From assembly GCA_003427395.1 (NCBI GenBank), contig BFEA01000070.1:3422935-3472994 (forward strand): a stretch of 50,060 nt of DNA, written 5' to 3'. This DNA is from Chara braunii. Taxonomy: Eukaryota; Streptophyta; Charophyceae; Charales; Characeae. How positions within the stretch are numbered: the first letter of the stretch is position 1; each line of letters opens with the position of its first letter. A program made the position numbers and the translations under genes. A model generated the notes under the pieces. The model worked only from the letters and a program-made list of their open reading frames with translations, was not told where the DNA came from and ran no database searches. Of the stretch, positions 32,498 through 44,499 are shown one piece after another.

Positions 32498-35487
32498 AAA
32501 AAAAAGTTTAAGTTAACTGACTTTGAAGCACGCCGAAGTAAGGGTCAACGGTTGAGCTATCAATTCTTGGATTCTATAGTTAAATCTTGAATAGGGTATC
32601 TCTGTTGGAATTGGGTGAGCAGCGAAACTTCAATAAATCGCCTGCCTTGAAAAGCGATCTTGTAGTTATCCCAGATTTAGGATGTTGCCAAAATTCAAAT
32701 GATGCTATACTGACGACGCTGACAACGAAGTGTAACCCCTAGGACAAGGTTGGAACTTTGTTTTGCTCAAATCGCAAACGAACTACTCGATGCACACACT
32801 GCCCACTGATGCAATAATCTGACATGTACATTGCAGCACGTTCGAGCTCCTTATACACCATTTACAAAGAAGGCAAATCGCTCTTTGATTCTCATACCTG
32901 TATCTAAGTCTTTTAGGTAACAGAGCCTCCGACCGAAAGGAAATTAAACATTAATAATAAGTTGTCGACCAACAAATTTAAAGACAACTGCATATACTAA
33001 GCCGACCCGCTCATGGCCGCTCGGTTTCCGTCAAAAAAAACTCACGTTCTCAGAATCACATGACAAACATAGGAATGCGCTGAAGTTTCAGTGACATTGG
33101 TGAAGTGTGGACAAACTCCCTCGGGTTGCCAGGGTTCGCGTCAGATCTCGACAGAACCCTAGGGGCAGATATCAAATTTTGTCCAATAGGTCAAAATTTT
33201 GCCACCTTTCAAGGCCTTTGATTACCATGATTCCCAAATTACCATTGCGTCTCTCTCTCTCTTTTTATGGAAAGTGTTTATTCGGTCGCTCACATACTAG
33301 CGTTGTCTAGCCCAGGAGTTTGAATGAGACCCTTGCGTGCAACACAAGTTCACTGATTGACCTAGTTACAAGCAAATAAGGAGCGGTGGAGTCGTGATCC
33401 GTGAGACATGCCCAGATGTGGACAATGACACCATATTCCAAAACAGACATGTGGATGTTGCTACTGATGAATGAGAAGCATTAAACGACCAGTGTCCATG
33501 GCGGATTGCAGTCGTGTTCTATGTGACCTGCCCAGACTCGATTAATACTTAAGATGGCGTAAGCTTACTTTCATTCCTCTTGGACTACTGAGCAGGTTTA
33601 GACGAGGGATTGAGATTTTGCTTTATTCAACAATCTCTTTGACTTTGTTCTATAAGTCACAAATCTCATTTACTGGATAGGAAGAAAAGTGAGTCTTTTG
33701 ACCGAGAGATCAAACAAAAGTTCCCAAACATGAAGATTGCTCGTCGAATCAATGCTTCCAGTTCATAGAATGAATCTTCTCTTTTTTTGTAGTTAAAGCT
33801 CTTTCTCTCCCATTTCCTTCCGTTGACTCACACGCCAGGCGACATGTGTTACTCACAGATTGAACTTCTCTCTCATATTGAGACTGAAAGTCTCAAGGGT
33901 AAATTTTCCAATACAAACGAGGCGTTAATCTTGGTTTTGAAATAGAGTTATCACCCAATTCTAATTTATGAGAGGTGACATGATGTTGATGGAGTATCAA
34001 TCACCCTTTGAGGTATTCATGTGTTGGAAAAGCAGTAAATTATGGCTGCTAATTATGTAATTTGTTGAAATCTACAGTGAAAATTTTTACCCTCACATTT
34101 TATTTTAAGGAACAAGATATCTCGTTCTGTTCGGAGCTCGTTTCCTAGAGCCATTGTCTAGGTACTTCTTTCATCAAGGAGACTAGCTCCAGCACCGAGG
34201 TAAAGATAATTACCTTCTTCATAAGAATCAATTGGATTGGTACTTAGGCTTGATGATATACCGGATTCGCCGAGTATCGCTTCAAGTGATAAAAAGTTGA
34301 TTATTAGTAGCGCTGTACCTTTCTTTTTGCGGAATCATTTTCCGTTCGCACATTTAAACCAATACTACTTTTTTTTTCTTCGAATTTGGGATGCATCCGG
34401 CCCGTGCGAAAGTCAGATTCACGAATCGATTTAATGTCTCGATGGAAGGTTTTCCAGACATGCTTCCATCTTGTGAACCGCACTTGCTTGTTTCGGAAGA
34501 TTCGCTTACTGATTGATGGTTAGAGTCACTTACCGCTCATACAATGAGCATTCAACCCTCACGCTCTCTCTCTTTCTTCCTCCTTATGCTCTCTCTCGTT
34601 TTCCCTCCACCTTCTTCTCTCTTCATCTCTGTGCTTGATTTCCTGCTCTTGCGATCCTCATGACATCCCGCCCTCTCATTAATTTCCACGAGAGGTTACA
34701 CACCGACAGTCCCATACAAAAAACACTCGTGATCAAGGTCGAATGCAGTGCTTAAGTTTGGGTAGGTATGAATCCTTGTTCTCATCTACCGCTCTGGGTG
34801 ACGTAACTTGCTGACAATTTTCCTAAAGAGTCACAGAGATCACATCCACCAGTCACGAACGGACACCAACGTTAAGAAAACAGGACATCATCTTTGTCAC
34901 GCCATAGCCCGCCGTTCCTCTCATTCCTAACCTCTAGCAGAACCTTCTACTCTCAAGTACGGATAGACACAAATGAAGTTAAGGTGTTAGCGAGAGTAAA
35001 CCAACGCCAACTGGTTTAGAAGTTGCTCACATAAAGCCTGCAATGGAACCCAGTCTCTTACAAATGTCCCTCATCCCAGGTGCATTTCCATCTTCTACGA
35101 TTGGTTGCCCATCCCTACACGGGCTCGCGATGGTCATGGCCGCCCTTCGGATGGGTGAGCACAAACAAGGGTTAAGTGCCCATCAGTGATGATTTATGGA
35201 GGTGAGAGGCGCGACGTACACCACACACACTTCCGTTTGTTGTTACCTGATTCGCTTTTCTTTCCTTCCTTTTCACAAGCGCCAGGGTGCAAGCATATGC
35301 CCACCAAAACAATGGTGCGTGGTGAACACCTCGTACACTTCCCCCATAGCCCATCAAAAGTGATTCCGTCATCCTCTCCCCTTCTCCCTTTTTGAGTCTT
35401 GTTGGTCCCCCCTTTTGTATCCGCACGGGCGACCTCTAGCGCTAGTCAAGTGAATCGGCCAGTCCCTCTGAATCACCGACACCCAGC
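32498..35487. other. Unassigned region
   Basis: No gene, RNA or transposon is recognised. AT-rich, with short pyrimidine tracts (33250-33270, 34565-34620). It precedes the hAT transposase; no hAT terminal inverted repeat or 8-bp duplication could be assigned within it. Confidence 0.4.
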
Positions 35488-37690
35488 TTGACACGCAATG
35501 CTGGCACCATCGGTACTAGTAGCACCAGAGCCTCCAACCCAGGATATCCTCCGCCAGCCTCAGCAAATATGGCAGTATTGATGGCTCAGTCCTGTTGGGA
35601 CAAACCAAGTATTGTACCTAGGAATAACAGTGTCGAACTTCATTCCGAGTCAGCAGCCGCATCCAAAATAATAGTTTCGAACTGTAGTGTCTTCTACCAT
35701 TGTCGAACCAGTATGCTCAAAGAAGAGAGAGTCAGCTCTGCCCAATATTGGCAGAGATTTGCCCATATGTGCCACACGGATGGAACACGTGTGAAGGAGT
35801 TTGACTCAGGTTATGTGGCTTTTACGAAGTGTCACGCGATTTACACATACGAAATGTGCCATGGTACTAGCTCACTGAACGACCACGGATGTTGGCTAGT
35901 GGCAGCCGATGCCGGTGCAGTACGTCTATTTGCAACAACGGTCCAACCGACCACGTCGCAAAAGAGACAAGTTGCAAGGGCAACTGCGATGATGTGTTGT
36001 GAGGATGTGAGACCATTTTTCATTGTAGAGGTTCTAAGGTTGTGTCGGTACTTGCAAGTTATTCTTGACATCGGGATCATTGTCGGTAGGGGCATGAAGG
36101 TAGATGATTTGATTCCCTCACGCTTCACAGTTAACCGTCAGGTGATAGGCAATGAGGAATCACTTCGTGATGTTGTCAAAGCAAAGTTGAAAGAACACGT
36201 TGCCGATAAGATGCATGCAGGGTTTACAGTTGACCTGTGGACCGACTCGATCAAGAGAACGTCTTTCATGTCCATCACAATTCACTATATCGACAACGCT
36301 TTCAAACTGCACGTACGAACACTTCAAGTACGACCATTGCACGATGAATCACATACCGTTGTCGGTGTCTTGAAAACATTCAAGGAATGTCTTCAGGACT
36401 TTGGGTCTAATGAAAATGAAAGGTGTGTAGTGAGTTCAGATAGTGGATCAAACATGTGCGGTGGTGAGGGCATTCAGAGTAATTTTAAATGGTTGTCGTA
36501 TAACGATCACAAGATTGTGACGGTGTTGACTACTAGGCTCAACAAGACCACAACCTCGACAAACGGAATCAAGTCTGCACCATTTTATAAATTTGAGGAC
36601 GCCGTACCAGAGGTATTTCTGCTCATTGATAATTGCAAGGAACTCGTTCGACATGTCAAGCAGTCGAACCTGCAAAGGGCGTTGAAAACTACGCTAAAGT
36701 AGGAGAACGAGACAAGATGAAATTCATTATTGCGTATGCTCAAGAGTGTAAGTAAAAGTTATGAGAAAGTTTTAAATCTTTTGTTAAACAAATGTGGGAC
36801 GAGGGCTATTTTGATTGCACAAATCAACAGGGAGTGGTAAGAGGAACTAGTACATTTCCCTGATCGTTTCGAAGAGGCCACTTTAAAACTTTAGAGTTAT
36901 CTTCAACCTGCTCTTCAGTGGGTGGTCTTCGAGAGAAACGAGTTGCTTCAACATTACAAGACTTGCACAAAACATGTGCCAGACAAAGATGAATTGAGAA
37001 AGGAAGTTGTCACTCCATCCGATTCCGACAACATTGTAGCCATTAAGAAGTTAATCAGAGATATGATAACGGAGAAGTGACCATTGGAAGATTTGCATGT
37101 CGTTACTGCCTTGCTTGATCCGCGTCAGAAAGACAGGCTGGAGATTTTTGAAGTTTCATCCGTGCAAGTGAAATGAGGGAAGTATCAATTGAAGGCAATC
37201 ATGCAAAGTGTTGCCCCGAGTGTTGACATTGAACCAAACGTGCTGGAGGTCGAGGTTGTTAAGGAGCGTCCAACAAAAAGAAGAAGGGGAAGTTCGAGGA
37301 TGTGTAGCTCTGATGAGGAGGATGTAGAGATACCAAGAAGGGATGAGTCATTGAAGATGAGCATACCTGAGAGGATTCAAAAAGAGCTTGAATATTATTT
37401 CACTCTGAAGTTGATAAAGGGGGAGAAACAAACTTTCGACCTCCTTCCCTGATGGAAAGCCAAAGGGATGGCAGTCACAACGGAGGATCTCTAGGTATTG
37501 CATCCTCCTTTGCCTATTATGGAGCGGGTTGCTCGTGCGGTGTTATGTGTGTCCGCCTCGAGCTTGAAGAGCGAGTGCAATTTCTCTGGTGCAGGGAATG
37601 CATTGACAAAAAAAAGAACTTGCTTAGCGGTTCGATGGTCAACGAGATATTGTTTGTTCGATCAAACAAGGACTTGAGTACATGAAAGTA
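35488..37690 (+). pseudogene. hAT-superfamily transposase, decayed
   Basis: hAT transposases cut and paste DNA elements with 8-bp target duplications. One plus-strand frame runs from 35488 past 37600 with eight in-frame stops, the first at 36700-36702 and the last two near 37451 and 37492. A BED-like finger lies at residues about 87-135 (YWQRF...GTSSLNDHGC) with its first Cys replaced by Phe. The RNase H-like core has FTVDLWTD (first Asp, residue 249), then ITIHYIDNAFKLHVRTL, then CVVSSDSGSNM (second Asp, residue 318) and WLSYNDHKI. Later come ENETR*NSLL, LHVVTALLDPRQKDRL and a basic stretch. The C-terminal dimerisation region (MERVARAVLCVSASSLKSE, GNALTKKRTCL) is frameshifted near 37620 and ends LSGSMVNEILFVRSN. 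Clearly non-functional. Confidence 0.85.
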
Positions 37691-37981
37691 AATGGAAATT
37701 GGAATTGAGCACGGACGAATGTGTTTCAATTTAGTCTCCTTGTCAAGTTTTGTAACTCTTTCACATGGTGTTGCTTGTATTAACAACTAATTTTATATTT
37801 ATTTCCTTTCAAAAGCCGAATGTTGATGGCTAATTCTTGATCGATTGCATTTTAAAGATCGATTGCATTTTAAAGATCGATTTTTTTTTATTTTGTCATG
37901 TCACGTCGTAATGACCTATTGTCTGTAAATGTTCGAAGGGATAGACAATAGCGGGCATGACCGGCTGCGCATGAAAAAATA
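37691..37981. other. AT-rich spacer downstream of the hAT transposase
   Basis: Contains two tandem GATCGATTGCATTTTAAA units (37848-37883) and a CTATTGTCT/AGACAATAG hairpin (37916-37951). It may include the 3' end of the hAT element, but terminal repeats were not recognised. Confidence 0.4.
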
Positions 37982-38019
37982 TTACATCCCGGGTGTGGGC
38001 GGACAATGATTTTCTTGCG

Positions 38020-39115
38020 TATGCAGGTGAGTCTGTTTGAATTTTTTTTTACGGGTGGTGAGTGGGTTCGCCATGGGCAAAAAAATTCGAAAAAATGCTT
38101 GGGTGGGTTCGATTAGCTTCAAACCTTTTTTTTTTTTTTTTTTAGAGTGGGATGATGTACTAAGAAAATTTTGAGTGGGTTGGGTGAAGTGGCATTTAAA
38201 AAAAAAAATGTTCCTCTTGGCCTTCTGGAACATCTCGTCCAGATAGGATTGGCGCCTTAGTCCGCGATTGAGCATAAGCATGCACTCATTAATACCTGCA
38301 TCATTACCTGATCTCCACTTAATTCGGCTCAAGCCATCTGGTCGATTTTTCTTGGCTATAATATTTTTCAATTTAAAGTTAAAGGTTTATATAAAGGCAA
38401 TTCGTTTGCTTACTGTTAGATTTACCTTTGGTGTTTTTTTATGACACAGATCACTACACATGCATCACCTTTCAGAATGAATCTACCTCCAAGCACATAG
38501 TGACTGAAACACTTGAGGCAGTGGATAATTATCAATATTTCTTTCTTGAGTTGGGTGTAGTCTCTTTTAGTGAGTTGAGAGTCATGCTCTCGTTCCTTAG
38601 AGTTTTTTTCCCTACCATTCTCATATTTTTGTACAAGCACACCGCCAACACGAACCGGCATTCCATTTGCCTCGATTTGTGTAGCATTCTGTTCGGGTTC
38701 GATGACCAAACCCGAACGTTCGGGACCGAACGCGAACGAGCGTCGAAACTCTCCGAACGTGAACATAAAAAAAAAAAAAAAAAGTTCTTCGAAAAATCTA
38801 AAAAACATATATGTTATGTAAAATAATAATACAAACAACTTTTGTTTGGGAGATATTCTCAAATTCGTAACCAAACTCGAGTAAAATAAGAAACAGAAAT
38901 TTTTTTTTTTTTTTTTTTTTAATATGTTCGGTGAAACACGTTCGGGAGGCGTTCGACCGAACACCCGAACATGTTCGGACGTTCGGAAAAGCTCCGAACA
39001 TGTTCGGTGTGCTACACAGGCCTCGATGATAAATAGTTTTTCCTCTTCATCATCATAATAAGGTACTTCTAGTACCACACCTCCATCTTTGAAATTCTCT
39101 TGTATATCTTTAACA
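38020..39115 (-). pseudogene. RNase H remnant of gypsy 2, split by a MITE
   Basis: On the minus strand, GGVVLEVPYYDDEEEKLFII reaches the MITE. On the other side the frame resumes at IEANGMPVRVGGVLVQKYEN, then LTKRDYTQLKKEILIIIHCL and VLGGRFILKGD. Further down, KKNRPDGLSRIKW marks the end of the domain. Removing 38677-39019 and one copy of the 8-bp duplication joins the two halves in frame, so the gene was continuous before the insertion. Confidence 0.75.
38677..39019. mobile_element. hAT-type MITE, 343 bp
   Basis: Flanked by a perfect 8-bp direct repeat GCCTCGAT (38669-38676 and 39020-39027), the hallmark duplication length of hAT elements. Termini are TTGTGTAGCA and its inverted partner TGCTACACAG (one mismatch at the outermost base). 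Subterminal regions carry many GTTCGG/CCGAAC motifs in both orientations, and an A run (38767-38783) faces a T run (38900-38920), giving foldback potential. No transposase is encoded. Confidence 0.9.
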
Positions 39116-39299
39116 AGAATTTGTCTTTTCTCTGTCTATGACAAATCAAACCTTTATTTTACAATCTCTCTTAGGTGTTTTGCAAGCATAACAAAATTAG
39201 GAATGAAGATTCTCTAGAATCTAACAAACATCCAAGAAGCTTCTGACGTATGTCAATCATTTAAGAGGTCAGAGTCAGTTTATAATTTCATTTATCTTC

Positions 39300-40010
39300 T
39301 TGGGGTTTGGGCTTCTCCCTTAAGAGAAGCATTTGAAGGCTAGGATGGTCGCTTCTATCTGAGAGATAAGAGATTTTGGTCCGGTGACAGTCAAATTGTG
39401 TTGCTGAAGTCTTTTTTGGACCAACTTTACACCATCAGTATGCTCCCAGACAAACTTTCTAACACCATCATCAATCAATGCCTCCTCTCTTAGTACAAAC
39501 TTTTCTTTTGGATTATCATGAATATAAAAACTAGTTAGTGAATCATATATTTTTGTACCACTTCCATACAATTAGTAAATTACTACACCATTGTGGCACC
39601 ACACATATGCGAATAAATCATATTGGTTTGTGTATAACAGTCATGGGTCGGATGGTGGGATAAATGAAAATTTGATCATAGTCGGAATATAAATCAATTA
39701 ACGAATAAATTTATTGACCAGCAATAGACTCAGAAAGAAGATCGGCATTAAGGAGGTTACCTTCATCATATACCGTCACTAAGTTGAGCTTTTGAAGAAT
39801 TTGTATCCATTTCAAACCACCTCTTTTTCGGAAGCAAAATCGGTGATAAGCATAGGGTTCGTAACCAGGTTCGACAACATTATAAACAATTTTTTTATCA
39901 AGATATTTGATTACTTCTGCTTTTTTCTTTTGTGCATATTTATTCGGTCTCTCATTTCAAGGCATATGATATATTGCTCAGATCTTTATCATTTTAATCA
40001 TATCTACATC
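39300..40010 (-). pseudogene. Reverse transcriptase remnant of gypsy 2
   Basis: Recognisable segments on the minus strand are AEVIKYLDKKIVYNVVEP, KRGGLKWIQILQKLN and, after a stop, IYSLIDLYSDYDQIFIYP (motif A, Asp retained) with TIRPMTVIHKPI. A frame change leads to TSFYIHDNPKEK (degenerate motif C), FVWEHTDGVKLVQKRLQQHNL and VTGPKSLISQIEATILAFKC. These fit Ty3/gypsy RTs. The catalytic Asp pair is lost. Confidence 0.7.
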
Positions 40011-40603
40011 CAATCGCCTTCTCTCTTCATCATTGAAGGAAAAAACACCAGAGAATTTTTGACGTACCTTGAAGATATATATTTTTTTCCTAGGCCGAAT
40101 GAATTGATCTGAGTTAATTTTCATTATGTCAAATCTTTTCTTACGACTATATCCCCAACTTTTGTCGACTCCTTTAGTGTTTTGATGATTTTCCTTTCTT
40201 TTTTCAGTGTCTCGTCATAGTCATTTTTTATTAAAACGACCACCCGATTTTTTTTCACCCTTTTGGTTTTTATTTCCTCTTTAGCTCGGTGACTATTTTT
40301 CTTAAAACGGATGAGCTGATGTAAACCTCAATTTTATTTTTTCACCATTGGCAGATTCAACAAAAAAATTTCATGCAGGAATTTGGTCATCATCATCTTT
40401 GAGTCAACCAAGTACTTTTACCATCTTCGATATCCAATTGATACCCACTGAAATTTATTCTTTAGTCTTTTGTTTACCATTTTCCCTCAATTTCTTAATC
40501 TTCTCAACAGATTTGTCCCTTAAATTGAATTAACTGACAACTCATGTTCATAATGATTTGAAGTACAGACCATGAAGGTTTGTTTTTTAGCAGTCTTTGG
40601 ATC

Positions 40604-40990
40604 CTACAGTACGATCCATGATGATTCATAATGACTAAGGAATTTAATGACTTCTAGCCTATGTGAGAAAGAGGTACCCAAGATACAATCATGATCCAAT
40701 TCTGGAACCACAAATCCCGACAATTCAGAGGAAATAGTTTCAACTTTAATGGTCAAATTATCAATGAAGATTATCAAGTAAAGAGTTGCAACGGTGTTAC
40801 TCAATTTTTGCTTTGAGCTTCCATCAATAGTCATATCATAAGCTTCCACGGTCTTCTGAGAAAGAAGAATCATTTATGCTCTAGACTCAATTAAGACTCT
40901 GATTTTCACTTGAATGATGTACACACTCGTGTATACACAACCCGTCGTTGCAAACCCCATTTTACAACTAGAAAGTGACATTTTCATTTG
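40604..40990 (-). pseudogene. Retropepsin remnant of gypsy 2
   Basis: The active-site loop reads VKIRVLIESRA, where an active enzyme would have Asp-Ser/Thr-Gly-Ala, so the catalytic Asp is now Glu and the Gly is Arg. A stop follows, then LLSQKTVEAYDMTIDGSSKQ and the closing strand ELDHDCILGTSF. An upstream segment ALAPELREERRKLVEKKK precedes the domain and ends at the border of the Penelope-like element. Confidence 0.65.
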
Positions 40991-41091
40991 AGCAGAGAAA
41001 TCTCTACCCAAGTAGTTGACCTCCACCTTCTTTTTTTCAACCAATTTCCTACGCTCTTCTCTCAACTCAGGTGCTAATGCATTAAGAAGAA

Positions 41092-41587
41092 AGAAGAAAG
41101 GGAACGCAACGACAAATGCGCAGAGCCTCAAGGGCGATAGGATTGGACGTGGAAGGAGACGAAAAAAACAGAGACACTCATAGAACAGGAGAAGAACGAG
41201 AGGTAAAGTGATAGAGAGAATGGCCAAAAATGAGCACAAAGAGTCATAGACAAGTATGCGCAAAAGGTATCAGGCACTCTTATTCAAAAAACGTGAAAGT
41301 ACATCATGGTGGCGATAGTCCATATGCGTTTCAGCCATTCCGCCAGAAACGGCCGCATCAGTGGACAAAGAACTTGCGCATACCTATATGCTACCTCACC
41401 CACCTCAAATACGAAAGGAATGTCATCACGAAGCTTCATGGGACCACTCATAACCAGAGACACTAAAAACAAACCACTTTGCATCCACGAAGACAGAAGG
41501 AAAACTGATCCAGTAACGACTTAGATAAAAGTAAAAGCACATGGTAAGAAAAATGAGTAGACGGAAGGTCTAGACAATCATCAAGAG

Positions 41588-41619
<32 letters not shown>

Positions 41620-42230
41620 AAAAAAAAAAAAAAGAGAAAGAGATAGGGAAATTAATAGAGAAGGAAGAATAACCGATGAGGTGACTATGGGTCGGGGGAG
41701 GAGCAGCACGTCCCTTCAAGTCGTGCGTTGAGTACCAGCCGAGTCGCTTCCAGAGTAATATTCTTGGAAGAAGTACGTTCGTAAAACCATGCACCTGCGA
41801 TGAGAGCTTTTAAAGACGAATGGTTCATCAAAACGTGGAAAATGACGAAAAAGACCTGGTATGCACCGGTATCCACCGTTGGAAGGATAACCCATTGATA
41901 GGAACTAGCGCAGCAGGAGGGGTCAAGAAGAGAAAGAAGAGCACTAAGAGGAGAGTCTATGGGAGAGAGACAATTAAGGTCAGAGGTCAGAAGGAGAGAC
42001 AGAACAGACAAAGGTTTAAAGTCATGCTTGCGCAAGAAGAAGTCCAGTGGAGGGGAACGCAAATGCAGTCGGAGGCAGGCGGAATATCATCACGACGGAG
42101 CAACTAGCGTCACCCCGGGGGAATAGTATTACAAGGTACTACTGAGAGAGGAGAGGGCCGCCAGGTTGCACCAATAAATATCGTAACCGTTTTCGAAAAA
42201 ATGTGATTGGAGGCGGAGCAGAAAAAAACA
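41092..42230 (-). repeat. Left (3') pseudo-LTR of element D
   Basis: 1139 bp, collinear with 47291-48461 with scattered substitutions and indels. Contains a (GA)n/A-run at 41590-41635, where the other copy has a longer pure (GA)n. The left border AGAAGAAAG continues a short GAA microsatellite outside (41083-41100). Small open frames occur in both copies but differ in indels and are not convincing proteins. Confidence 0.85.
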
Positions 42231-42546
42231 AATAAGAAGCCAGTCTAAAGTGTTCAGAGAAAACCAAGTTCCAGAGCCCCGTGCGAGCCCAGATGGTAAT
42301 GGTCGGGGGCGTACCAAAGGATAGAAAGAGACTAAAACGGGGGATTCAGGGAATTCCAGTAGCCATAGAGCAAAAGCAAACTCAAAGCAAGGAATTGATC
42401 AGATGCAGGAAAAAATTGTGACCTACGCATCCCAGACCCCACCCCTGCTGTTGGAAAAATCCTTTAAAGCCCTAAGGAAATAATGCTTGGGAAAGCCTTT
42501 GAGTAGGAGCTCCCGTCTCAAAACGAGCAAGCTATAGCCCGCTCCT

Positions 42547-43916
42547 CTATAATCGGAGGAGTGGGCTAAAATTCGTCTGAAGTGGCACAAAAGCACACCC
42601 TTCTGAAGTTGTGGTGGACCAAAGGAAAGAAAGTCTTGGTTGGAAAGGATATGAATGGGATGATTGGAAAAAAAATAAGTCTTTGTTTTTCAAAGTAGTA
42701 ATGCATCGTACTGAAGGTAGTAGACTGGAAAAAGTGATTCGACAACCCAAAAAGTCCCGGCTGCCCGACCCATCGTCTGTTCTCAACAGAGAGAGGTTGT
42801 CGTCATAAGTTCTCAGAAAGGTTGAATAGATCATGCAGGCTTTTTCTGAAGTAGAAGAGAGAGATACTGGGGAAGGACAGGAAATGCCAACATCGTCAAC
42901 CAGCCGCAACCCAGTCAAAAAATGCGAGTTATAACCCAAGGAAGAGATCACAGAGAATTCATCGAAGGAGCATAGCAGACAAGTTAAAAAGGGGCTAGAG
43001 CTCTTGCCCATGGGAACACTGGTACTCTGTCGCAAAAACGAAGACCCTGCCTTAACGAATGTGTTGTCGAGTTCGAACTTCACAACCTTGAAAACAGAGG
43101 AGAATTTAATGCGGACCCAAGTAGTGTCAGGTGACTTCTTAGAAAAGGAGGTTTCCTTCCCGCACTTGTTCATGCAGATACTGGTGATGCCTTTGTAAGA
43201 AAACAGACTCATGATCCAGTCGACGGGCTGCAGAATAGAGGCATGGGGCAGTTTTGTAAACATTTCCTTGATATCAAAATTAGTGGACAGAAGAAAGCCC
43301 TGTGAAAACCTACTCACAACCTTGTTGAAAGATACAATCCTGTTTCTGACCAAGGAGGTGGATCGCAAGTTGAAATGGAACTGACGTGGCAAGGCCCAAA
43401 GCAAAGAATTGATGGCTCGACCAATGAGACGACAAGACCTGGTAGTTGGTTCCGAGAAGGAGGGGGAAATAGGCCGCCATCGTCCTATGTCTTTATGCTT
43501 AGGAACTACATAGCAAGAGCGAACCCTACCCTTATTATCCCAGGGGGCTATCTGAGAGCACGGGGATTTCATAAATTCCTGTTTGATACCTGCGAGAATT
43601 TGCATCTCGTTTCTTAGGTCGATCTCATAACCACAGTTGTTCAAAAATTGAGATCTCATGGCATCAGAATAGATGAGCTTACAACAGACATACGTATCGC
43701 CAGAATTGTGGTCAATTGGCATTACGGCCAGGTCTTCCAATTTTTCCAACCATGATACCTCATTAGTCGAGAGGCATAGAGACTGTGAGAACCTGGAATA
43801 CTGTCTAAAGCATACTTACCAATTGGAGTGATGAATCCGAAACGATGAACTTCCGGGTATCCTGAATAATGAGGAATAAACAACGCCTTTAACATACCTT
43901 GTAGAGATGTGTGCAA
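42547..43916 (-). pseudogene. Reverse transcriptase of element D
   Basis: The RT begins at about 43916 and shifts frame near 43740. The second frame (400 codons, 43749-42547) holds LAVMPIDHNSGDTYVCCKLIY, then VRSCYVVPKHKDIGRWRPIS, motif A TNFDIKEMFTKLPH, a long insertion before motif B, motif B VPMGKSSSPFLTCLLCSFD, motif C LRLVDDVGI and SRDFLGCRITF. The first segment matches the equivalent VPVDKTSHN region of element A. All catalytic Asp residues are present. It ends at a stop at 42547, with no C-terminal nuclease, as expected for the permuted type. Confidence 0.8.
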
Positions 43917-43977
43917 GAGGTTTATAACTGTTGTTGGAGTTTAGGAGGGTGTGAGGAAGAGTGTCAAGCTCAGAGAA

Positions 43978-44487
43978 TCAAAAACATACGTGGTGATTGT
44001 TATTGCGAGGAAGCTCAGAGGAAGACAAGGAACATGAGCAATCAACCGTTATCTCTGTTGCACAGATGCGATGATTATGAATCAGTTTACCAATTAACTT
44101 GCTCATGGTCCAGACTACTCTCATTTTAGTAATACGGAAAGCAGCAACACAGTCAGAACTAATATATTTCCTTATAAGCATCTTAGTGGCATTGGCCACG
44201 ACGGCCTTACTAACACAATCACCGTACTTAAGCTTAACAATGAGAGGGCTAACACAAGGAAAACCTGCCTTCTTGGAAATCAAGGGGCCAAGAATTCTTT
44301 CCAGTGCCCCTTTGGTTTTGTTAGTAAAAAACACCTCAGTCGAATTGAATAACTTGATTAAATTTGGAAGCGAAAAGGTAGATAAAAACTTCCTAGTCCA
44401 GAGAAGTTGCAAAAGCATGATCAGGATGAATTTTCGCCTAAGTCTAGCATTGAAGTGGTGGCAAATGCTGGTCAGATAAAAACACAA
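43978..44487 (-). pseudogene. CxC linker region of element D
   Basis: An open minus-strand frame between nuclease and RT ends with VDCSCSLSSSELPRNNNHH, whose CSC (44032-44040) sits where element A has CQC. CxC between nuclease and RT is the diagnostic linker of permuted Penelope-like elements. The preceding part is helical and basic with no known fold. Stops at both ends separate it from flanking frames. Confidence 0.7.
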
Positions 44488-44499
44488 CCAACCTTCAAT

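Larger units (their letters stand above)
37982..41091 (-). mobile_element. Decayed Ty3/gypsy retrotransposon 2 (protease to RNase H)
   Basis: Minus-strand remains in the correct order are retropepsin (about 40990-40604), RT (about 40000-39300), RNase H (about 39115-38420, split by a MITE) and a post-RNase H stretch ending near 38000. It is more diverged than gypsy 1 and belongs to a different lineage (SLIDLYSDYDQI-type motif A). It stops at 41091, exactly where the repeat of the second Penelope-like element starts. Gag, integrase and LTRs were not found. Many stops and frameshifts. Confidence 0.75.
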
